Assembly: GCF_009617755.1 (NCBI RefSeq)
Contig: NZ_BGZH01000003.1
Location: 493,443 to 557,442, forward strand
Origin: Marinobacter salsuginis
GTDB taxonomy: Bacteria > Pseudomonadota > Gammaproteobacteria > Pseudomonadales > Oleiphilaceae
Direction of reading: 5' to 3'
Length of the DNA stretch: 64,000 nucleotides
The notes beneath the pieces are model-generated. The model was not told the origin of the DNA and searched no databases. It saw nothing but the letters and a program-made list of their open reading frames with translations. Of this stretch, positions 1 to 9,608 are shown in pieces. Made by a program: the position numbers and the translations under genes. Numbering within the stretch: position 1 is the first letter of the stretch; every line of letters starts with the position of its first letter.

Positions 1-372
1 CTGACCTTCGAAACACGAACGGCCAGCATGCCAGGCGCGCTCAAGCAGACTGACAAACTGAACCAGAACACCATCCCGACGAATCAACAGATGGGCGGAT
101 ACCTGAACGCCCTCGATGGTCTGGAAATATGGGTGCGCGGAGTGATCAAGCCGGTTGCAGAAGAAGTCCTCTATTTCAGGACCGCCAAACTGCCCGGGAG
201 GCAGGCTGATGTTGTGGACGACCAACAGGGAGATGGGTACCCCGTCCGGACGGGGCCCGAAATTTGGCGAGGGACACCAGCGGGCGAAGGGAATCAGTCC
301 GGTTTCACGAAGCAATCTTGCATCGGTACCGGAATCAGTATGGCGTTCGGCAAAAACGTCTGTATCGGGCAA
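1..372 (-). CDS. ampD: AmpD, 1,6-anhydro-N-acetylmuramyl-L-alanine amidase (C-terminus cut off by window edge)
   Basis: The first 124 residues of a zinc amidase of cytoplasmic peptidoglycan recycling; the family cleaves the anhydro-muropeptides that induce ampC. The translation shows WCPSPNFGPRPDG, then VVHNISLPPGQFGG, whose His (about residue 53) matches the first zinc ligand, and VSAHLLIRRDGVLVQFV with WHAG, all typical AmpD. The remaining zinc ligands lie beyond base 1. A TAA closes the frame just upstream and no ATG precedes the conserved region; TTG at 372 is the best start, so the N-terminus is tentative. The order ampD, DUF1631, nadC matches Pseudomonas aeruginosa. Identity is confident, start is not. 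Confidence 0.85.
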   Translation of the reverse strand, partial: MPDTDVFAERHTDSGTDARLLRETGLIPFARWCPSPNFGPRPDGVPISLLVVHNISLPPGQFGGPEIEDFFCNRLDHSAHPYFQTIEGVQVSAHLLIRRDGVLVQFVSLLERAWHAGRSCFEGQ

Positions 373-441
373 AGTAATTCCAGATGTATCAGAGGATTAC
401 ACTCTCCGATTGAATCACAAACTTGCCACGGTTGCTACGAA

Positions 442-2751
442 TCAGTCCTTGCGGCTGCTGCGCAGGTTGTCGATGATCGACTCCAGTGCCCGATCAAAGA
501 TGAGGCCATCATCGAGCATGCTGATCTTCCCGGCTTCCATGTCGGCGGCGAGTTCCAGACGTAAATACTCGGCCACCTTGGCACCACTGCGGTTGACGAA
601 GATGTACTTGCCAGTGGCTTTGATAAAGGCCGCAAGCTTGCAGCGCACCTTGGTTTCGTCTCGGGTTAGCTCAATCCATGAACCCACGCGCAAGCTTTCC
701 GCCTTTTCCAGCCATTGCGGCGATACTTGAGCCGGATCCGCAGTCTCTGCCATCCCCGCTTTTTCCTCTGGCGCCTCGTTGGCCAGCCCAGAGGCTGCCT
801 GCTCGGGCTCGGTCGGCGCCGGGGTCTGCTTGAACCCCTCGTCTGGCGCCGGAGGAGCCACAGGCGCTTGCAGCGAGCGCTCGGGCTCTGGCTCGGGCAA
901 GTCCTCAGGCTCCGCCAAAGGTTCGGGACGGGACGGCGCGGTCACCAGCCGCTGGAAAACGTCTACGTGGGCCAGTTCCAAGTCACGAATGGCCGCATCG
1001 GTGGCAAACGGGTCCCAGGAAATTTCCTGGAGGGCCTTGCGAAGGTCATCCACAATGGCTGGAATCGCACGGAGAAGCTCCCCACGGGTAGAGTCATTGA
1101 TCGGGCGAGGGTCGACACTCCACACCAGCTGCTCGGTGAGATTCCGGGCGTGTTGCCAGCGGTCGCTTTCCTCACCTTCACGGAGAACCACCCATTGCAG
1201 ATATTTGGCCCATGCTTCGTTCAGGAGCCCGACAACCGGCTCGGGAATGTCCCGTTGCTCCATCAGTTCCTGTAACAATCCGTCCGCCGCCTGAGAGGCA
1301 CGCTCCTGCCGGGCTCGACCCTCTTCTGCATCCCGCAGGCGTTGCTCCACGAGCTCACGACGTCTGCGGTCGAGATCCATGAAGTGGCTGAAGTCTTTGA
1401 GCAGCTCTTCGAACAAACTGACGTCGGTAGTGAACTCGCCCAGCACCCTGTCCACAACCGATTCGATTTTTTCCCTCAGCGGGTCCCTCTGGCCGGCCTT
1501 TTTTTCGGTCCAGCCGATGGCTGACAGCGCCAGTTCGTTAAGCAGCTTACGGACCGGGTGACCGCCGCGATTGAAGAAGTTCTTGTCGCTCAGTGCCACC
1601 TTGAGTACCGGAATCTGCAGGCGACCAATCAACGCCTTCATCACAGGGTGCAGCTGACGATCCTCAAGGATGAAGTCGAACAACATGGAAACCAGGTTGA
1701 TCACATCACTGTCTACCTGACCCACGTGCAGACTTTTGCCATCACCTGAGCGCAGGATCGGCTGAAGCTGCTCGTTCAGCGGAACAACGGCATCATCGCC
1801 CCATTGACGGCTGTTGGACTGCGCCTCGGTGAGGCGCGCCATCAGTCGATCAGTATCAATGTAACCTTCACCGTAAGAGGCAGTACCGCTGGCAGGAGCG
1901 GTATCGCCCCGGTGCAGCAGCGCACTGAGCTCCGAGAATGTTGCCTGCGATTGAGACATACCCTGGCTCTCTGAAGAAAAACCTGCCTGCCCGCCCGCGC
2001 CTGCCGGTGCCGAACTCTCGCCCGTCGGGCGCTGACCCGAGCGAGCGGGCACCCTGCCGGTAGGGGGACGCTTCATGTCCGGCATAACCCCTTCATTAAT
2101 CAGGGTGCGGTTCGCTTCTTTGTAGAAGTCACCAAGAGTATCGGCAAGCAGGCGATCGAACAGCTTCAAAACCACCAGCTTGGCCCGGATATCAATATCC
2201 AGATCGGCACAGGCTTCGGCAACACCGCCACAGATGATTTCCGGGCTCAATGGCATCTGCGCGTCTTTCAGCTCAATGCCCGGCAACAGGTGCCCGACAC
2301 GCGCTGTCAGCAGGCGAATCTGTTCGGTGTAGCGGTTCCGGAGCTTGTTGATCAGGTTGTCGACAGCAACCTGCTGCTCCAACTGGGAGTGATCAACCAG
2401 GCTGAGAGAGTCCTCATCCACGTGCTCCAGAGACCGGCCGCCCTGCTGGGGTTGGAACTTTCCAATTTCATTGAACGCCTGGCTGACGTACTGGAGAATC
2501 GAGACCACCATGGACTTGCGACGAAGCCTGAGCTCGCGCATGGCGTCAAAGTAGGCGGTCTGGTCAAGATTCGTTCCGGCTCTGTCGGCGAGTTCGAACA
2601 GGGCATCATCGGCACGATCGAAAAAACTGGCAAGAACGGACTTCAGGGACTGACCCGATGCGTCACGCAGACGAATGAGGGGCGCAGGCAATGAAAACCG
2701 GGCGGGCGGCTTCTGGCCTGAAAAGCTGACAACCTTGTTATCGTGCACCAT
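442..2751 (-). CDS. DUF1631 family protein, 769 aa
   Basis: A large soluble protein of the DUF1631 family, whose function is not established. No signal peptide or membrane segment is visible. The N-terminal half is helical and charged; residues about 225-275 are a Gly/Ser/Pro-rich linker and about 625-680 a Pro/Glu/Ala-rich linker. The last 90 residues (GSWIEL..., CKLAAFIKATGKYIFVNRSG, then a helix) look like a small beta-barrel of PilZ type; this is my inference. ATG at 2751 has GGAG 8 bases upstream. It is divergent from nadC and reads toward ampD, as in Pseudomonas. Family assignment comes from recognised sequence and context. Confidence 0.8.
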   Translation of the reverse strand: MVHDNKVVSFSGQKPPARFSLPAPLIRLRDASGQSLKSVLASFFDRADDALFELADRAGTNLDQTAYFDAMRELRLRRKSMVVSILQYVSQAFNEIGKFQPQQGGRSLEHVDEDSLSLVDHSQLEQQVAVDNLINKLRNRYTEQIRLLTARVGHLLPGIELKDAQMPLSPEIICGGVAEACADLDIDIRAKLVVLKLFDRLLADTLGDFYKEANRTLINEGVMPDMKRPPTGRVPARSGQRPTGESSAPAGAGGQAGFSSESQGMSQSQATFSELSALLHRGDTAPASGTASYGEGYIDTDRLMARLTEAQSNSRQWGDDAVVPLNEQLQPILRSGDGKSLHVGQVDSDVINLVSMLFDFILEDRQLHPVMKALIGRLQIPVLKVALSDKNFFNRGGHPVRKLLNELALSAIGWTEKKAGQRDPLREKIESVVDRVLGEFTTDVSLFEELLKDFSHFMDLDRRRRELVEQRLRDAEEGRARQERASQAADGLLQELMEQRDIPEPVVGLLNEAWAKYLQWVVLREGEESDRWQHARNLTEQLVWSVDPRPINDSTRGELLRAIPAIVDDLRKALQEISWDPFATDAAIRDLELAHVDVFQRLVTAPSRPEPLAEPEDLPEPEPERSLQAPVAPPAPDEGFKQTPAPTEPEQAASGLANEAPEEKAGMAETADPAQVSPQWLEKAESLRVGSWIELTRDETKVRCKLAAFIKATGKYIFVNRSGAKVAEYLRLELAADMEAGKISMLDDGLIFDRALESIIDNLRSSRKD

Positions 2752-2818
2752 GTCGCTGCTCCGCCTTGTCTTGCAATAATGCCTTTTGGTTTCTCCACTT
2801 CACATGATACGAGCTGCC

Positions 2819-2867
2819 CACGTCAGGTTGTGTCAGATTTTGTCACCTTTTGTGTAGACCTGACGTG
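2819..2867. promoter_or_regulatory. 10-bp perfect inverted repeat in the DUF1631/nadC divergent region
   Basis: CACGTCAGGT at 2819-2828 is exactly complementary to ACCTGACGTG at 2858-2867, with 29 bases between that hold repeated TTTTGTC/TTGTGTC words. It lies upstream of both divergent genes, so it could be an operator or a looping site. No transcription factor is assigned. Confidence 0.4.
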
Positions 2868-2898
2868 CATCACAGTTTAGCAGTCTGGACTCAAGAGT

Positions 2899-2927
2899 TT
2901 GGCGATTCTCTGGCAGCCCTTTAGAAT
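2899..2927 (+). promoter_or_regulatory. Predicted sigma-70 promoter of nadC
   Basis: TTGGCG (2899-2904), a 17-base spacer and TAGAAT (2922-2927) give a good -35/-10 pair ending about 48 bases before the nadC ATG. Predicted by eye only. Confidence 0.55.
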
Positions 2928-2938
2928 TGGCAGCCTGA

Positions 2939-3814
<876 letters not shown>

Positions 3815-4150
3815 TCACCCGTCACTAAGAAGGCGATCGATAGCTTCCAGTTCCCTGACCAGCCGGCTCCCGGACTCCGGCCGTCCCCGGAAGTGCTCCT
3901 CGGCCATCGGTGCGATGCCGGAAGCCGAGGGTAACGGGTGATCGTTTTCGATGATCACCTTCATCCGCTCAACGAAGACAAACTGCAGCCACTGGGTGAA
4001 CTCCAGCGTATCGATACAGAATGGCTGAACGCTCTGGAATGCTTCGTCCGGTGGTGGCTCAGACTCCCAAAGACCCAGCTGCCGCAACTCCATCTCAATG
4101 TTCAGAAGGCAGTCTGCAACCTGCCCGATCGGGTTACCGGATTCAGTCAT
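3815..4150 (-). CDS. YqcC family protein (DUF446)
   Basis: A 111-residue soluble, all-helical protein. The N-terminal pattern (IEMELRQLGLW, then FCIDTLEFTQWLQFVFVERM) is characteristic of the YqcC/DUF446 family, which has no firmly established biochemical role. It follows the ParA-type ATPase by 12 bases on the same strand, so the two are probably co-transcribed. Its stop is adjacent to the nadC stop on the other strand. Family call is fairly sure, function unknown. Confidence 0.8.
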   Translation of the reverse strand: MTESGNPIGQVADCLLNIEMELRQLGLWESEPPPDEAFQSVQPFCIDTLEFTQWLQFVFVERMKVIIENDHPLPSASGIAPMAEEHFRGRPESGSRLVRELEAIDRLLSDG

Positions 4151-4162
4151 ATCAATCTCGCC

Positions 4163-4960
4163 TCAATCGTTGAGCGGCTCAAGCTCCACGGTTTCACCAT
4201 GCAGGACCCGGAACAGGTCCTCATACTGGCGTGTCAGTGGGTGCTTGGGCGCCATGTGAATCAGGGGTTGCCGGCTTTGATGGGATTCTTTCATTTTCAC
4301 GGAGCTTGAGAGCCTTACCGGCAGCATGGGCAAGCCTTCTTCGGTAAGCTCCCTGACCAACTGCTTCGGCAAGCTGGCGCGGGGCTGGAACTGGTTGGCA
4401 ACAATTCCCTCCACCAAAAGGTCCTCGTTGTGATCTTCCTGGAGATCACGAATCTCATTCAGGATGTTGTACAGGGCCTGCCGGGAAAAATCGTCACAAT
4501 CGAAGGGTATCAGGCAACGCTGGGCGGCAATCAGCGCGGAGCGCGTGTAGAAATTCAACGCAGGCGCCGTGTCGATGTAGATCGCATCGAAGGATTCACC
4601 GAGCTTTTTCAGTGCCTCCCTCAGTTTGTATATCTTGTGCTTCGCTTCCAGCTTGCGTTCCAGGAAGTCCAGCTCCGGGCTGGAAGGCATCACAAACAGG
4701 TTCTTGAATGGTGAGGCGTGGACAAATTCATCCGGGCGGCGATTGAAAACCGTAAATGCAACCGTCTGTTCAAGCAGATCGGCGACGGTGTCCTTGAGCT
4801 CGCTGGCAGGCTTGCCGAGCAGATAATGGGTGGAGTTTCCCTGGGGGTCAAGATCCACAACCAGAGTTCGCTTTCCACGAGCGGCGCTGATGGCTGCGAG
4901 GTTACACGTGATACTGGACTTGCCGACACCGCCCTTCTGATTGAATACCACCCGTCTCAT
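4163..4960 (-). CDS. ParA/MinD-superfamily ATPase, orphan
   Basis: A 265-residue P-loop ATPase of the ParA family. The deviant Walker A KGGVGKSS spans residues 9-16, followed by VVDLDPQGNST and YIDTAPALNF (Walker B region). There is no DNA-binding N-terminal extension and no ParB gene nearby, so it is unlikely to be the chromosome-partition ParA; relatives position diverse cell-surface or cytoplasmic cargoes. Neighbours are yqcC (12 bases downstream) and hda (60 bases upstream). A positioning role is inferred from family only and the cargo cannot be told. Confidence 0.85.
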   Translation of the reverse strand: MRRVVFNQKGGVGKSSITCNLAAISAARGKRTLVVDLDPQGNSTHYLLGKPASELKDTVADLLEQTVAFTVFNRRPDEFVHASPFKNLFVMPSSPELDFLERKLEAKHKIYKLREALKKLGESFDAIYIDTAPALNFYTRSALIAAQRCLIPFDCDDFSRQALYNILNEIRDLQEDHNEDLLVEGIVANQFQPRASLPKQLVRELTEEGLPMLPVRLSSSVKMKESHQSRQPLIHMAPKHPLTRQYEDLFRVLHGETVELEPLND

Positions 4961-5020
4961 TTTTTCTCTCCCTTGATGAACCCGTTATCGTTTTCTGCCC
5001 TGCAATGCGTGCCGTCCAGC

Positions 5021-5719
5021 TCACCAATCCATCACTGTTTTCACAAAGGGGATGGTAAGCCGCCTCTGGGCCTGAAGTGAGTTTTCGTCCAGTATATCCA
5101 GAATCCCCAGCAAATCACCGAGCCTCCGCGGTGCCCGGCGCATGATGTAGCTGGCGACGTCATCTGCCATGACCAGCCCCCGCTGCTCTGCCCGGGCCCG
5201 TAGAATCTTCAGGCGATCCTCATCCCGGTATATGCCCAACTGGATGACCAACCCGTGACTGAACCTCGAGACCAGATCCGGCAATCCAAAGGGCAGGCTG
5301 GCTGGCAAATCAGAGAGACTTACCAACAACAGGCCGCCCCGATCCTGTATCCGGTTATACAGGTGAAAAATGGCCTCTTCCCATACCTGCTGCCCTGCGA
5401 TGCGATCGACATCGTCCAGACATACAATGTCATGGCCCTCAAGCCCCGACAGGGCATCGGCACCGAAAGGCTCCAGCTCTGCGATGCTGATACAGACCGC
5501 CGTCCTGCCCTGCTGCTCACCCAGGTGGCACACGGCCTGCAAAAGATGACTCTTGCCGGTATCGGCATCACCACACAGAACAACCACCGGAACATCATCA
5601 GGCCGATGACATACGGATTCAAGGCGCTGGGCCGCCGTGGTGTTCCTGTCACCGTGAAAGTTATCGAAACGGGCATCATCGCGTAGCTTGACCCCAAGCA
5701 CCAACTGGGACGCGGTCAT
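5021..5719 (-). CDS. hda: Hda, DnaA regulatory inactivator
   Basis: A 232-residue DnaA-like AAA+ protein that, with the loaded sliding clamp, stimulates ATP hydrolysis by DnaA after initiation. Near the N-terminus QLVLGV (residues 5-10) fits a beta-clamp binding motif. Walker A GDADTGKS is at 50-57, Walker B IVCLDDVD at 98-105, and sensor residues follow (LLLVSLSDLP); there is no DnaA-type DNA-binding domain. ATG at 5719 is chosen: it restores family length and overlaps the stop of the upstream gene by 4 bases, suggesting coupled translation. The frame remains open upstream but that extension is antisense-like shadow. Confidence 0.93.
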   Translation of the reverse strand: MTASQLVLGVKLRDDARFDNFHGDRNTTAAQRLESVCHRPDDVPVVVLCGDADTGKSHLLQAVCHLGEQQGRTAVCISIAELEPFGADALSGLEGHDIVCLDDVDRIAGQQVWEEAIFHLYNRIQDRGGLLLVSLSDLPASLPFGLPDLVSRFSHGLVIQLGIYRDEDRLKILRARAEQRGLVMADDVASYIMRRAPRRLGDLLGILDILDENSLQAQRRLTIPFVKTVMDW

Positions 5720-6276
5720 GGACGGGTAGCCCTCCAGGCCCGCAAGCTCCATACAATCAGGTAATGCCCGCCGCTGAACACTGCGGAAACAGCCACCAGG
5801 AGAATGCCGGCATCCACCACCCAGGGCTGCATCGGCAGGTCCGCCAGAAGCACGATAATGGCAAGGGCGACGAGAATCTGGATAAAGGTATTGATCTTGC
5901 CGGGGATGCTTGGCTCCATATCGTATCGGCCAACCTTGTAGTGGTATGCCAGAGCCCCGACAACAATGAGAAGATCGCGACCCAGCACCAGCAAAAACAG
6001 CCATACCGGCAGAACGGCGGTGAGTGTCAGCATCAGGTAGGCCGTGATCAGCAGGGCCTTGTCCGCCAGGGGATCGGCAATCGCCCCAAGCCTGGAACGC
6101 CAGTTGAAATGCCGGGCCAGGAACCCGTCAACCGCATCGGTACCCGCGGCCAGGAAGAAAATCAGCAACGCCCGGCGATAATCTCCGGCAAGGAGTGCTC
6201 CGGCAAAGGGAGCGATCAAGAGGATACGCAGGAACGTCAGGGCATTGGGAATCCAGCGCCAGCGGTGCAAATTCAA
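5716..6276 (-). CDS. CDP-alcohol phosphatidyltransferase family membrane protein
   Basis: A 186-residue inner-membrane enzyme with about five or six hydrophobic segments. The family signature D-x2-D-G-x2-A-R-x8-G-x3-D-x3-D is complete: D47, D50, G51, A54, R55, G64, D68, D72. Such enzymes transfer a phosphatidyl group from CDP-diacylglycerol to an alcohol; the phosphatidylglycerophosphate synthase (PgsA) type is the closest match in length and pattern, but the alcohol cannot be fixed from the sequence and a second pgsA elsewhere is likely. It overlaps hda by 4 bases and follows the DUF2066 gene by 21 bases, so all three probably form one transcript. Confidence 0.88.
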   Translation of the reverse strand: MNLHRWRWIPNALTFLRILLIAPFAGALLAGDYRRALLIFFLAAGTDAVDGFLARHFNWRSRLGAIADPLADKALLITAYLMLTLTAVLPVWLFLLVLGRDLLIVVGALAYHYKVGRYDMEPSIPGKINTFIQILVALAIIVLLADLPMQPWVVDAGILLVAVSAVFSGGHYLIVWSLRAWRATRP

Positions 6277-6297
6277 AAGACTCCCTCCGGTTACACC

Positions 6298-7635
6298 TTA
6301 TTCGCCGCCATCGCTCCCGATGACAGAAGACGGTTGCCAACGATAATACAGAACCTGGTACAGGGATTCGAACGCCTCCTGAGCCTCCTCCTCATCGACG
6401 GGCACCGGCTGATAGGTAAACTGGGAGGTTTCTTCGGGCTCTGCCACAGAGGTTTGTTGATCCGAACCCTCCGGTTGGGTTTCCCCGCTCCCGGTTGCAG
6501 CTTCTGTTTTCGCGTCCGACGACGTTAACCGCCCTTCTGTTGTCGGCCCGGCACCTGGGCGTTCCGCGGGAACGTCTGAATCCATCGGAACAAAGCGCGG
6601 ATCCAGGGCGATATACTCTCGAAGCTGGTCCAGCTCACCGGAAAACGCCACGCGCAGGGTAAGCTGTTCATCGCGTACCCGGTGGGCACCGACTCTGACA
6701 ACCGGTGTCAGCCCCTCCAGTACCTTATTGGCTCTTGCATAGTCTTCCAGTGAGGTCACGCCGCGCAAAACAATGTCCACCTGCGGCGAATCCCCCACTT
6801 CTGATGCAGCAACTGCATATCGGCTGGCGTAGAGCTCGGCCCAGCGATTGATCACGGCCTCCGCCAATGCTTCCGGAGTTTGCGCCGTAACCGACTCTTC
6901 ACCGGTATTCATGGCCATACCATCGAACACCCAGCCCGCTCGCCATTGGCCGCCGGTGCGGCTAACCCGAACCAGCGCGAGAACATCGTGATCCAGATCC
7001 TCAGAGGCGGACTTCACCCGGCCGATAAACTGCCCCCAGATATCCGAAAGCAACTCCCGATCAGCGCCAAAATCCGATGGCGGTAATGCAACCGGCAAGC
7101 CCCGCTTACCGGCCGCCTCATCGAAAGCAGCCCGCCAGGTGTCGGCGCTTTCTGCAGCGGCGCCCGCTTCTGGGCGCGTGACGAGTGTTCTCGAACCACG
7201 ATCCTCGGCAGCGATCCAGGCCAGCGTGAGCGGCCTGTTGGCGCCCCACACCGGCGCATTGATTGAAGCCAGGGCACGGTTAACACCAACCGCCCCGAAA
7301 GACATGCTTAGAACACTCTGGCCGGACTCATCCCGGGCAACCTGATAGGAAAGTAACAAAGACTCGGCCTCGGACAGCAGTGCGTCAACGCCCTCCATAG
7401 CCAGCACCTCACGGGTACCGGAAACCCGGATAAAGACCTGGCTGAGGCCATCGGCATACCCCTGGGCCAGTTGCCCGGGCGAGGATCCTTCCACCGGTAC
7501 TTTGGCCGAGTACAGACCGGAGACTGTCACCGCGGTTACCGGGGCGGAAAACCCGACCAGCAGAAAGCTGAACAACGCAAAGAACCACGTCGCGGAAACA
7601 GACCTGTGTGCCGGCTTTTGTCCTGATACTGACAT
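6298..7635 (-). CDS. DUF2066 domain-containing secreted protein
   Basis: A 445-residue protein with an N-terminal signal peptide (hydrophobic residues about 16-33, likely cleavage near PVTA). The body carries repeated beta-rich segments with the DUF2066 pattern ([20 protein letters not shown]), then a Glu/Gln/Thr-rich low-complexity stretch at about 385-425. Function is unknown; the gene regularly sits next to purM/purN and hda in Pseudomonas relatives. ATG at 7635 is preferred because CAGGG lies 7 bases upstream; another ATG at 7656 is possible. The open frame running on through purM to 8367 is antisense noise. It diverges from purM. Confidence 0.8.
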   Translation of the reverse strand: MSVSGQKPAHRSVSATWFFALFSFLLVGFSAPVTAVTVSGLYSAKVPVEGSSPGQLAQGYADGLSQVFIRVSGTREVLAMEGVDALLSEAESLLLSYQVARDESGQSVLSMSFGAVGVNRALASINAPVWGANRPLTLAWIAAEDRGSRTLVTRPEAGAAAESADTWRAAFDEAAGKRGLPVALPPSDFGADRELLSDIWGQFIGRVKSASEDLDHDVLALVRVSRTGGQWRAGWVFDGMAMNTGEESVTAQTPEALAEAVINRWAELYASRYAVAASEVGDSPQVDIVLRGVTSLEDYARANKVLEGLTPVVRVGAHRVRDEQLTLRVAFSGELDQLREYIALDPRFVPMDSDVPAERPGAGPTTEGRLTSSDAKTEAATGSGETQPEGSDQQTSVAEPEETSQFTYQPVPVDEEEAQEAFESLYQVLYYRWQPSSVIGSDGGE

Positions 7636-7728
7636 GAAACACCCTGCAATTCGCATGAATGGCGCATAGGATACACCATGCCCCAAGGCGTGAGTAGCAG
7701 CCACGGATTTCGGAAAAGCAATATACAT

Positions 7729-7757
7729 TTGGAGCGCCACACCGCACCTGTTAAAAT
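7729..7757 (+). promoter_or_regulatory. Predicted sigma-70 promoter of purMN
   Basis: TTGGAG (7729-7734), a 17-base spacer and TAAAAT (7752-7757) form a convincing promoter 37 bases before the purM ATG. No PurR-like palindrome was recognised beside it. Confidence 0.6.
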
Positions 7758-7794
7758 CCGCCGCCTGACACACTGGCCAACGGTTAAGTACACC

Positions 7795-8859
7795 ATGAGC
7801 GAACAGAAGCCCTCCCTGACCTACCGCGATGCTGGCGTCGATATCGATGCAGGCAATGAACTCGTCAGCCGAATCAAGGACACCGCAGCGCGAACCCGTC
7901 GCCCGGAGGTTCTTGGTGGTCTGGGTGGCTTCGGCGCCATGGTCTCGATTCCCGCCGGCTACAACGAGCCTGTTCTGGTTTCCGGCACGGACGGCGTCGG
8001 CACCAAGCTCAGACTGGCCATGCAGCTGGACAAGCACGACAGCATCGGTATTGATCTGGTCGCCATGTGCGTGAACGACCTGGTGGTCGGTGGCGCAGAG
8101 CCCCTCTTTTTCCTCGACTATTATGCCACCGGCAAGCTCAACGTCGATGTGGCTGCACAGGTTGTCGCCGGGATCGGCGAAGGCTGCGAACAGGCCGGTT
8201 GCGCGCTGGTAGGTGGAGAAACCGCTGAAATGCCGGGCATGTACGAGGGCGACGACTACGACCTGGCAGGCTTCTGCGTGGGCGTTGCCGAACGCAGCGA
8301 AATCATTGATGGCGGCCGGGTTCAGGCCGGCGATGTTCTGATTGCCCTGGGCTCTTCCGGACCTCACTCAAACGGCTATTCCCTGATCCGGAAGATTCTG
8401 GAAGTCAGCAACGCCGACCTAGAGCAGCCTATGGGCGACACTACCCTGGCGAATGCCCTGATGGCGCCGACGCGCATCTACGTAAAGAACCTCCTTCAAC
8501 TGATTCGCGAGGTGGATGTCCGGGCCCTGTCCCACATTACCGGCGGCGGCCTGCCAGAGAATATTCCCAGGGTTCTGCCAAACGGCACCATCGCGGCCAT
8601 AGACACCGAAAGCTGGTCTCTGCCTCCGGTTTTTGAGTGGCTCAAGAACAATGGCGGCGTGGCCAGTGAAGAAATGTACCGCACGTTCAACTGCGGTATC
8701 GGCATGATTGTCTGCGTGCCGGCCAACCAGAAGGAACTCGCCCTGGATACGCTTAAGGCTCTGGGCGAACATGCCTGGCACGTGGGTACGATCGAGCGCG
8801 CAGACAGTGAAGAGGCCGATGCCAGCATTCGCTACGCTCCGGGACTGCTGTCGGCATGA
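7795..8859 (+). CDS. purM: Phosphoribosylformylglycinamidine cyclo-ligase (AIR synthetase)
   Basis: Catalyses ATP-dependent closure of FGAM to aminoimidazole ribonucleotide in purine synthesis. The 354-residue protein shows [75 protein letters not shown] and [13 protein letters not shown], all hallmark PurM segments. The ATG at 7795 gives the family N-terminus; the open frame extends further upstream but would include the predicted promoter. It overlaps purN by 4 bases, so the two enzymes are translationally coupled. Confidence 0.97.
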   Translation: MSEQKPSLTYRDAGVDIDAGNELVSRIKDTAARTRRPEVLGGLGGFGAMVSIPAGYNEPVLVSGTDGVGTKLRLAMQLDKHDSIGIDLVAMCVNDLVVGGAEPLFFLDYYATGKLNVDVAAQVVAGIGEGCEQAGCALVGGETAEMPGMYEGDDYDLAGFCVGVAERSEIIDGGRVQAGDVLIALGSSGPHSNGYSLIRKILEVSNADLEQPMGDTTLANALMAPTRIYVKNLLQLIREVDVRALSHITGGGLPENIPRVLPNGTIAAIDTESWSLPPVFEWLKNNGGVASEEMYRTFNCGIGMIVCVPANQKELALDTLKALGEHAWHVGTIERADSEEADASIRYAPGLLSA

Positions 8860-9518
8860 AGGCAGATCAGACTCCGTTACCGAAAATCCTGGTGCTCGCC
8901 TCCGGCAGTGGCACCAACCTTCAGGCTCTCATTGAAGCCAGCCGAGAACGGGATTTCCCGGGGCAGATCGTTGCCGTTGGCTGCAACCAGCCCGGAGCAT
9001 TTGCCCTCGAGCGCGCGGCCCAGGCCAACATCGAAACCTTTGTGGTCAACCACAAGAATTTCGAATCCCGGAATGAGTTCGATGCCTCCCTGATGGCGGA
9101 AATCCTCCGCTACAATCCGGACGTGATTGTTCTGGCAGGCTTCATGCGTATTCTGACCACCGACTTTGTCCGGGCTTTCCGGGGCAAGATGCTGAACATT
9201 CACCCCTCATTGCTGCCCAAGTACACCGGGCTCAACACGCACCGCAGGGCACTGGAAGCGGGTGATAGGGTTCACGGCGTCTCTATCCACTTCGTCACCG
9301 AAGAGCTGGATGGCGGCCCGGTCATTGCCCAGGCAGAGGTGTCGATTGCTTCCGATGACACACCCGAAAGCCTCGCGGAGAAGGTCCAGACCAAGGAGCA
9401 CATCCTTTACCCTATCGTTGTGCGCTGGTTCTGCGAAGGCCGGATTCAACTGGGCAGCGATTATGTGCTGTTCGACGGCGAACCGCTGAACGCGCCCATG
9501 CGCCTGCCGGACAACTGA
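8856..9518 (+). CDS. purN: Phosphoribosylglycinamide formyltransferase (GAR transformylase)
   Basis: Transfers a formyl group from 10-formyl-tetrahydrofolate to GAR. 220 residues, typical. GSGTN at 17-21 binds the phosphate; catalytic residues are visible as N114 and H116 in [11 protein letters not shown] and D152 in EELDGGPV. The start codon ATGA overlaps the purM stop. The following gene, a DUF3108 protein, is 90 bases away and probably separately expressed or read through. Confident. Confidence 0.97.
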   Translation: MKADQTPLPKILVLASGSGTNLQALIEASRERDFPGQIVAVGCNQPGAFALERAAQANIETFVVNHKNFESRNEFDASLMAEILRYNPDVIVLAGFMRILTTDFVRAFRGKMLNIHPSLLPKYTGLNTHRRALEAGDRVHGVSIHFVTEELDGGPVIAQAEVSIASDDTPESLAEKVQTKEHILYPIVVRWFCEGRIQLGSDYVLFDGEPLNAPMRLPDN

Positions 9519-9608
9519 TACCTCCCCTGAACGAATTGTCATCCCCGCACTCGCTCCAAGCAGCTACACTGTCGCCATTGATGACGGTAATGGTTCGGGA
9601 ATGACAAG

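Noticed and set aside
28..564. Plus-strand 178-aa open frame at the left edge
   Set aside because: It is the reverse of the ampD and DUF1631 genes, both with recognisable protein sequence on the minus strand.
7636..8367. Long open frame continuing from the DUF2066 gene antisense to purM (total 689 aa)
   Set aside because: The upstream half is the reverse of the well-supported purM gene and lacks protein-family features; the signal peptide and ribosome site place the start at 7635.
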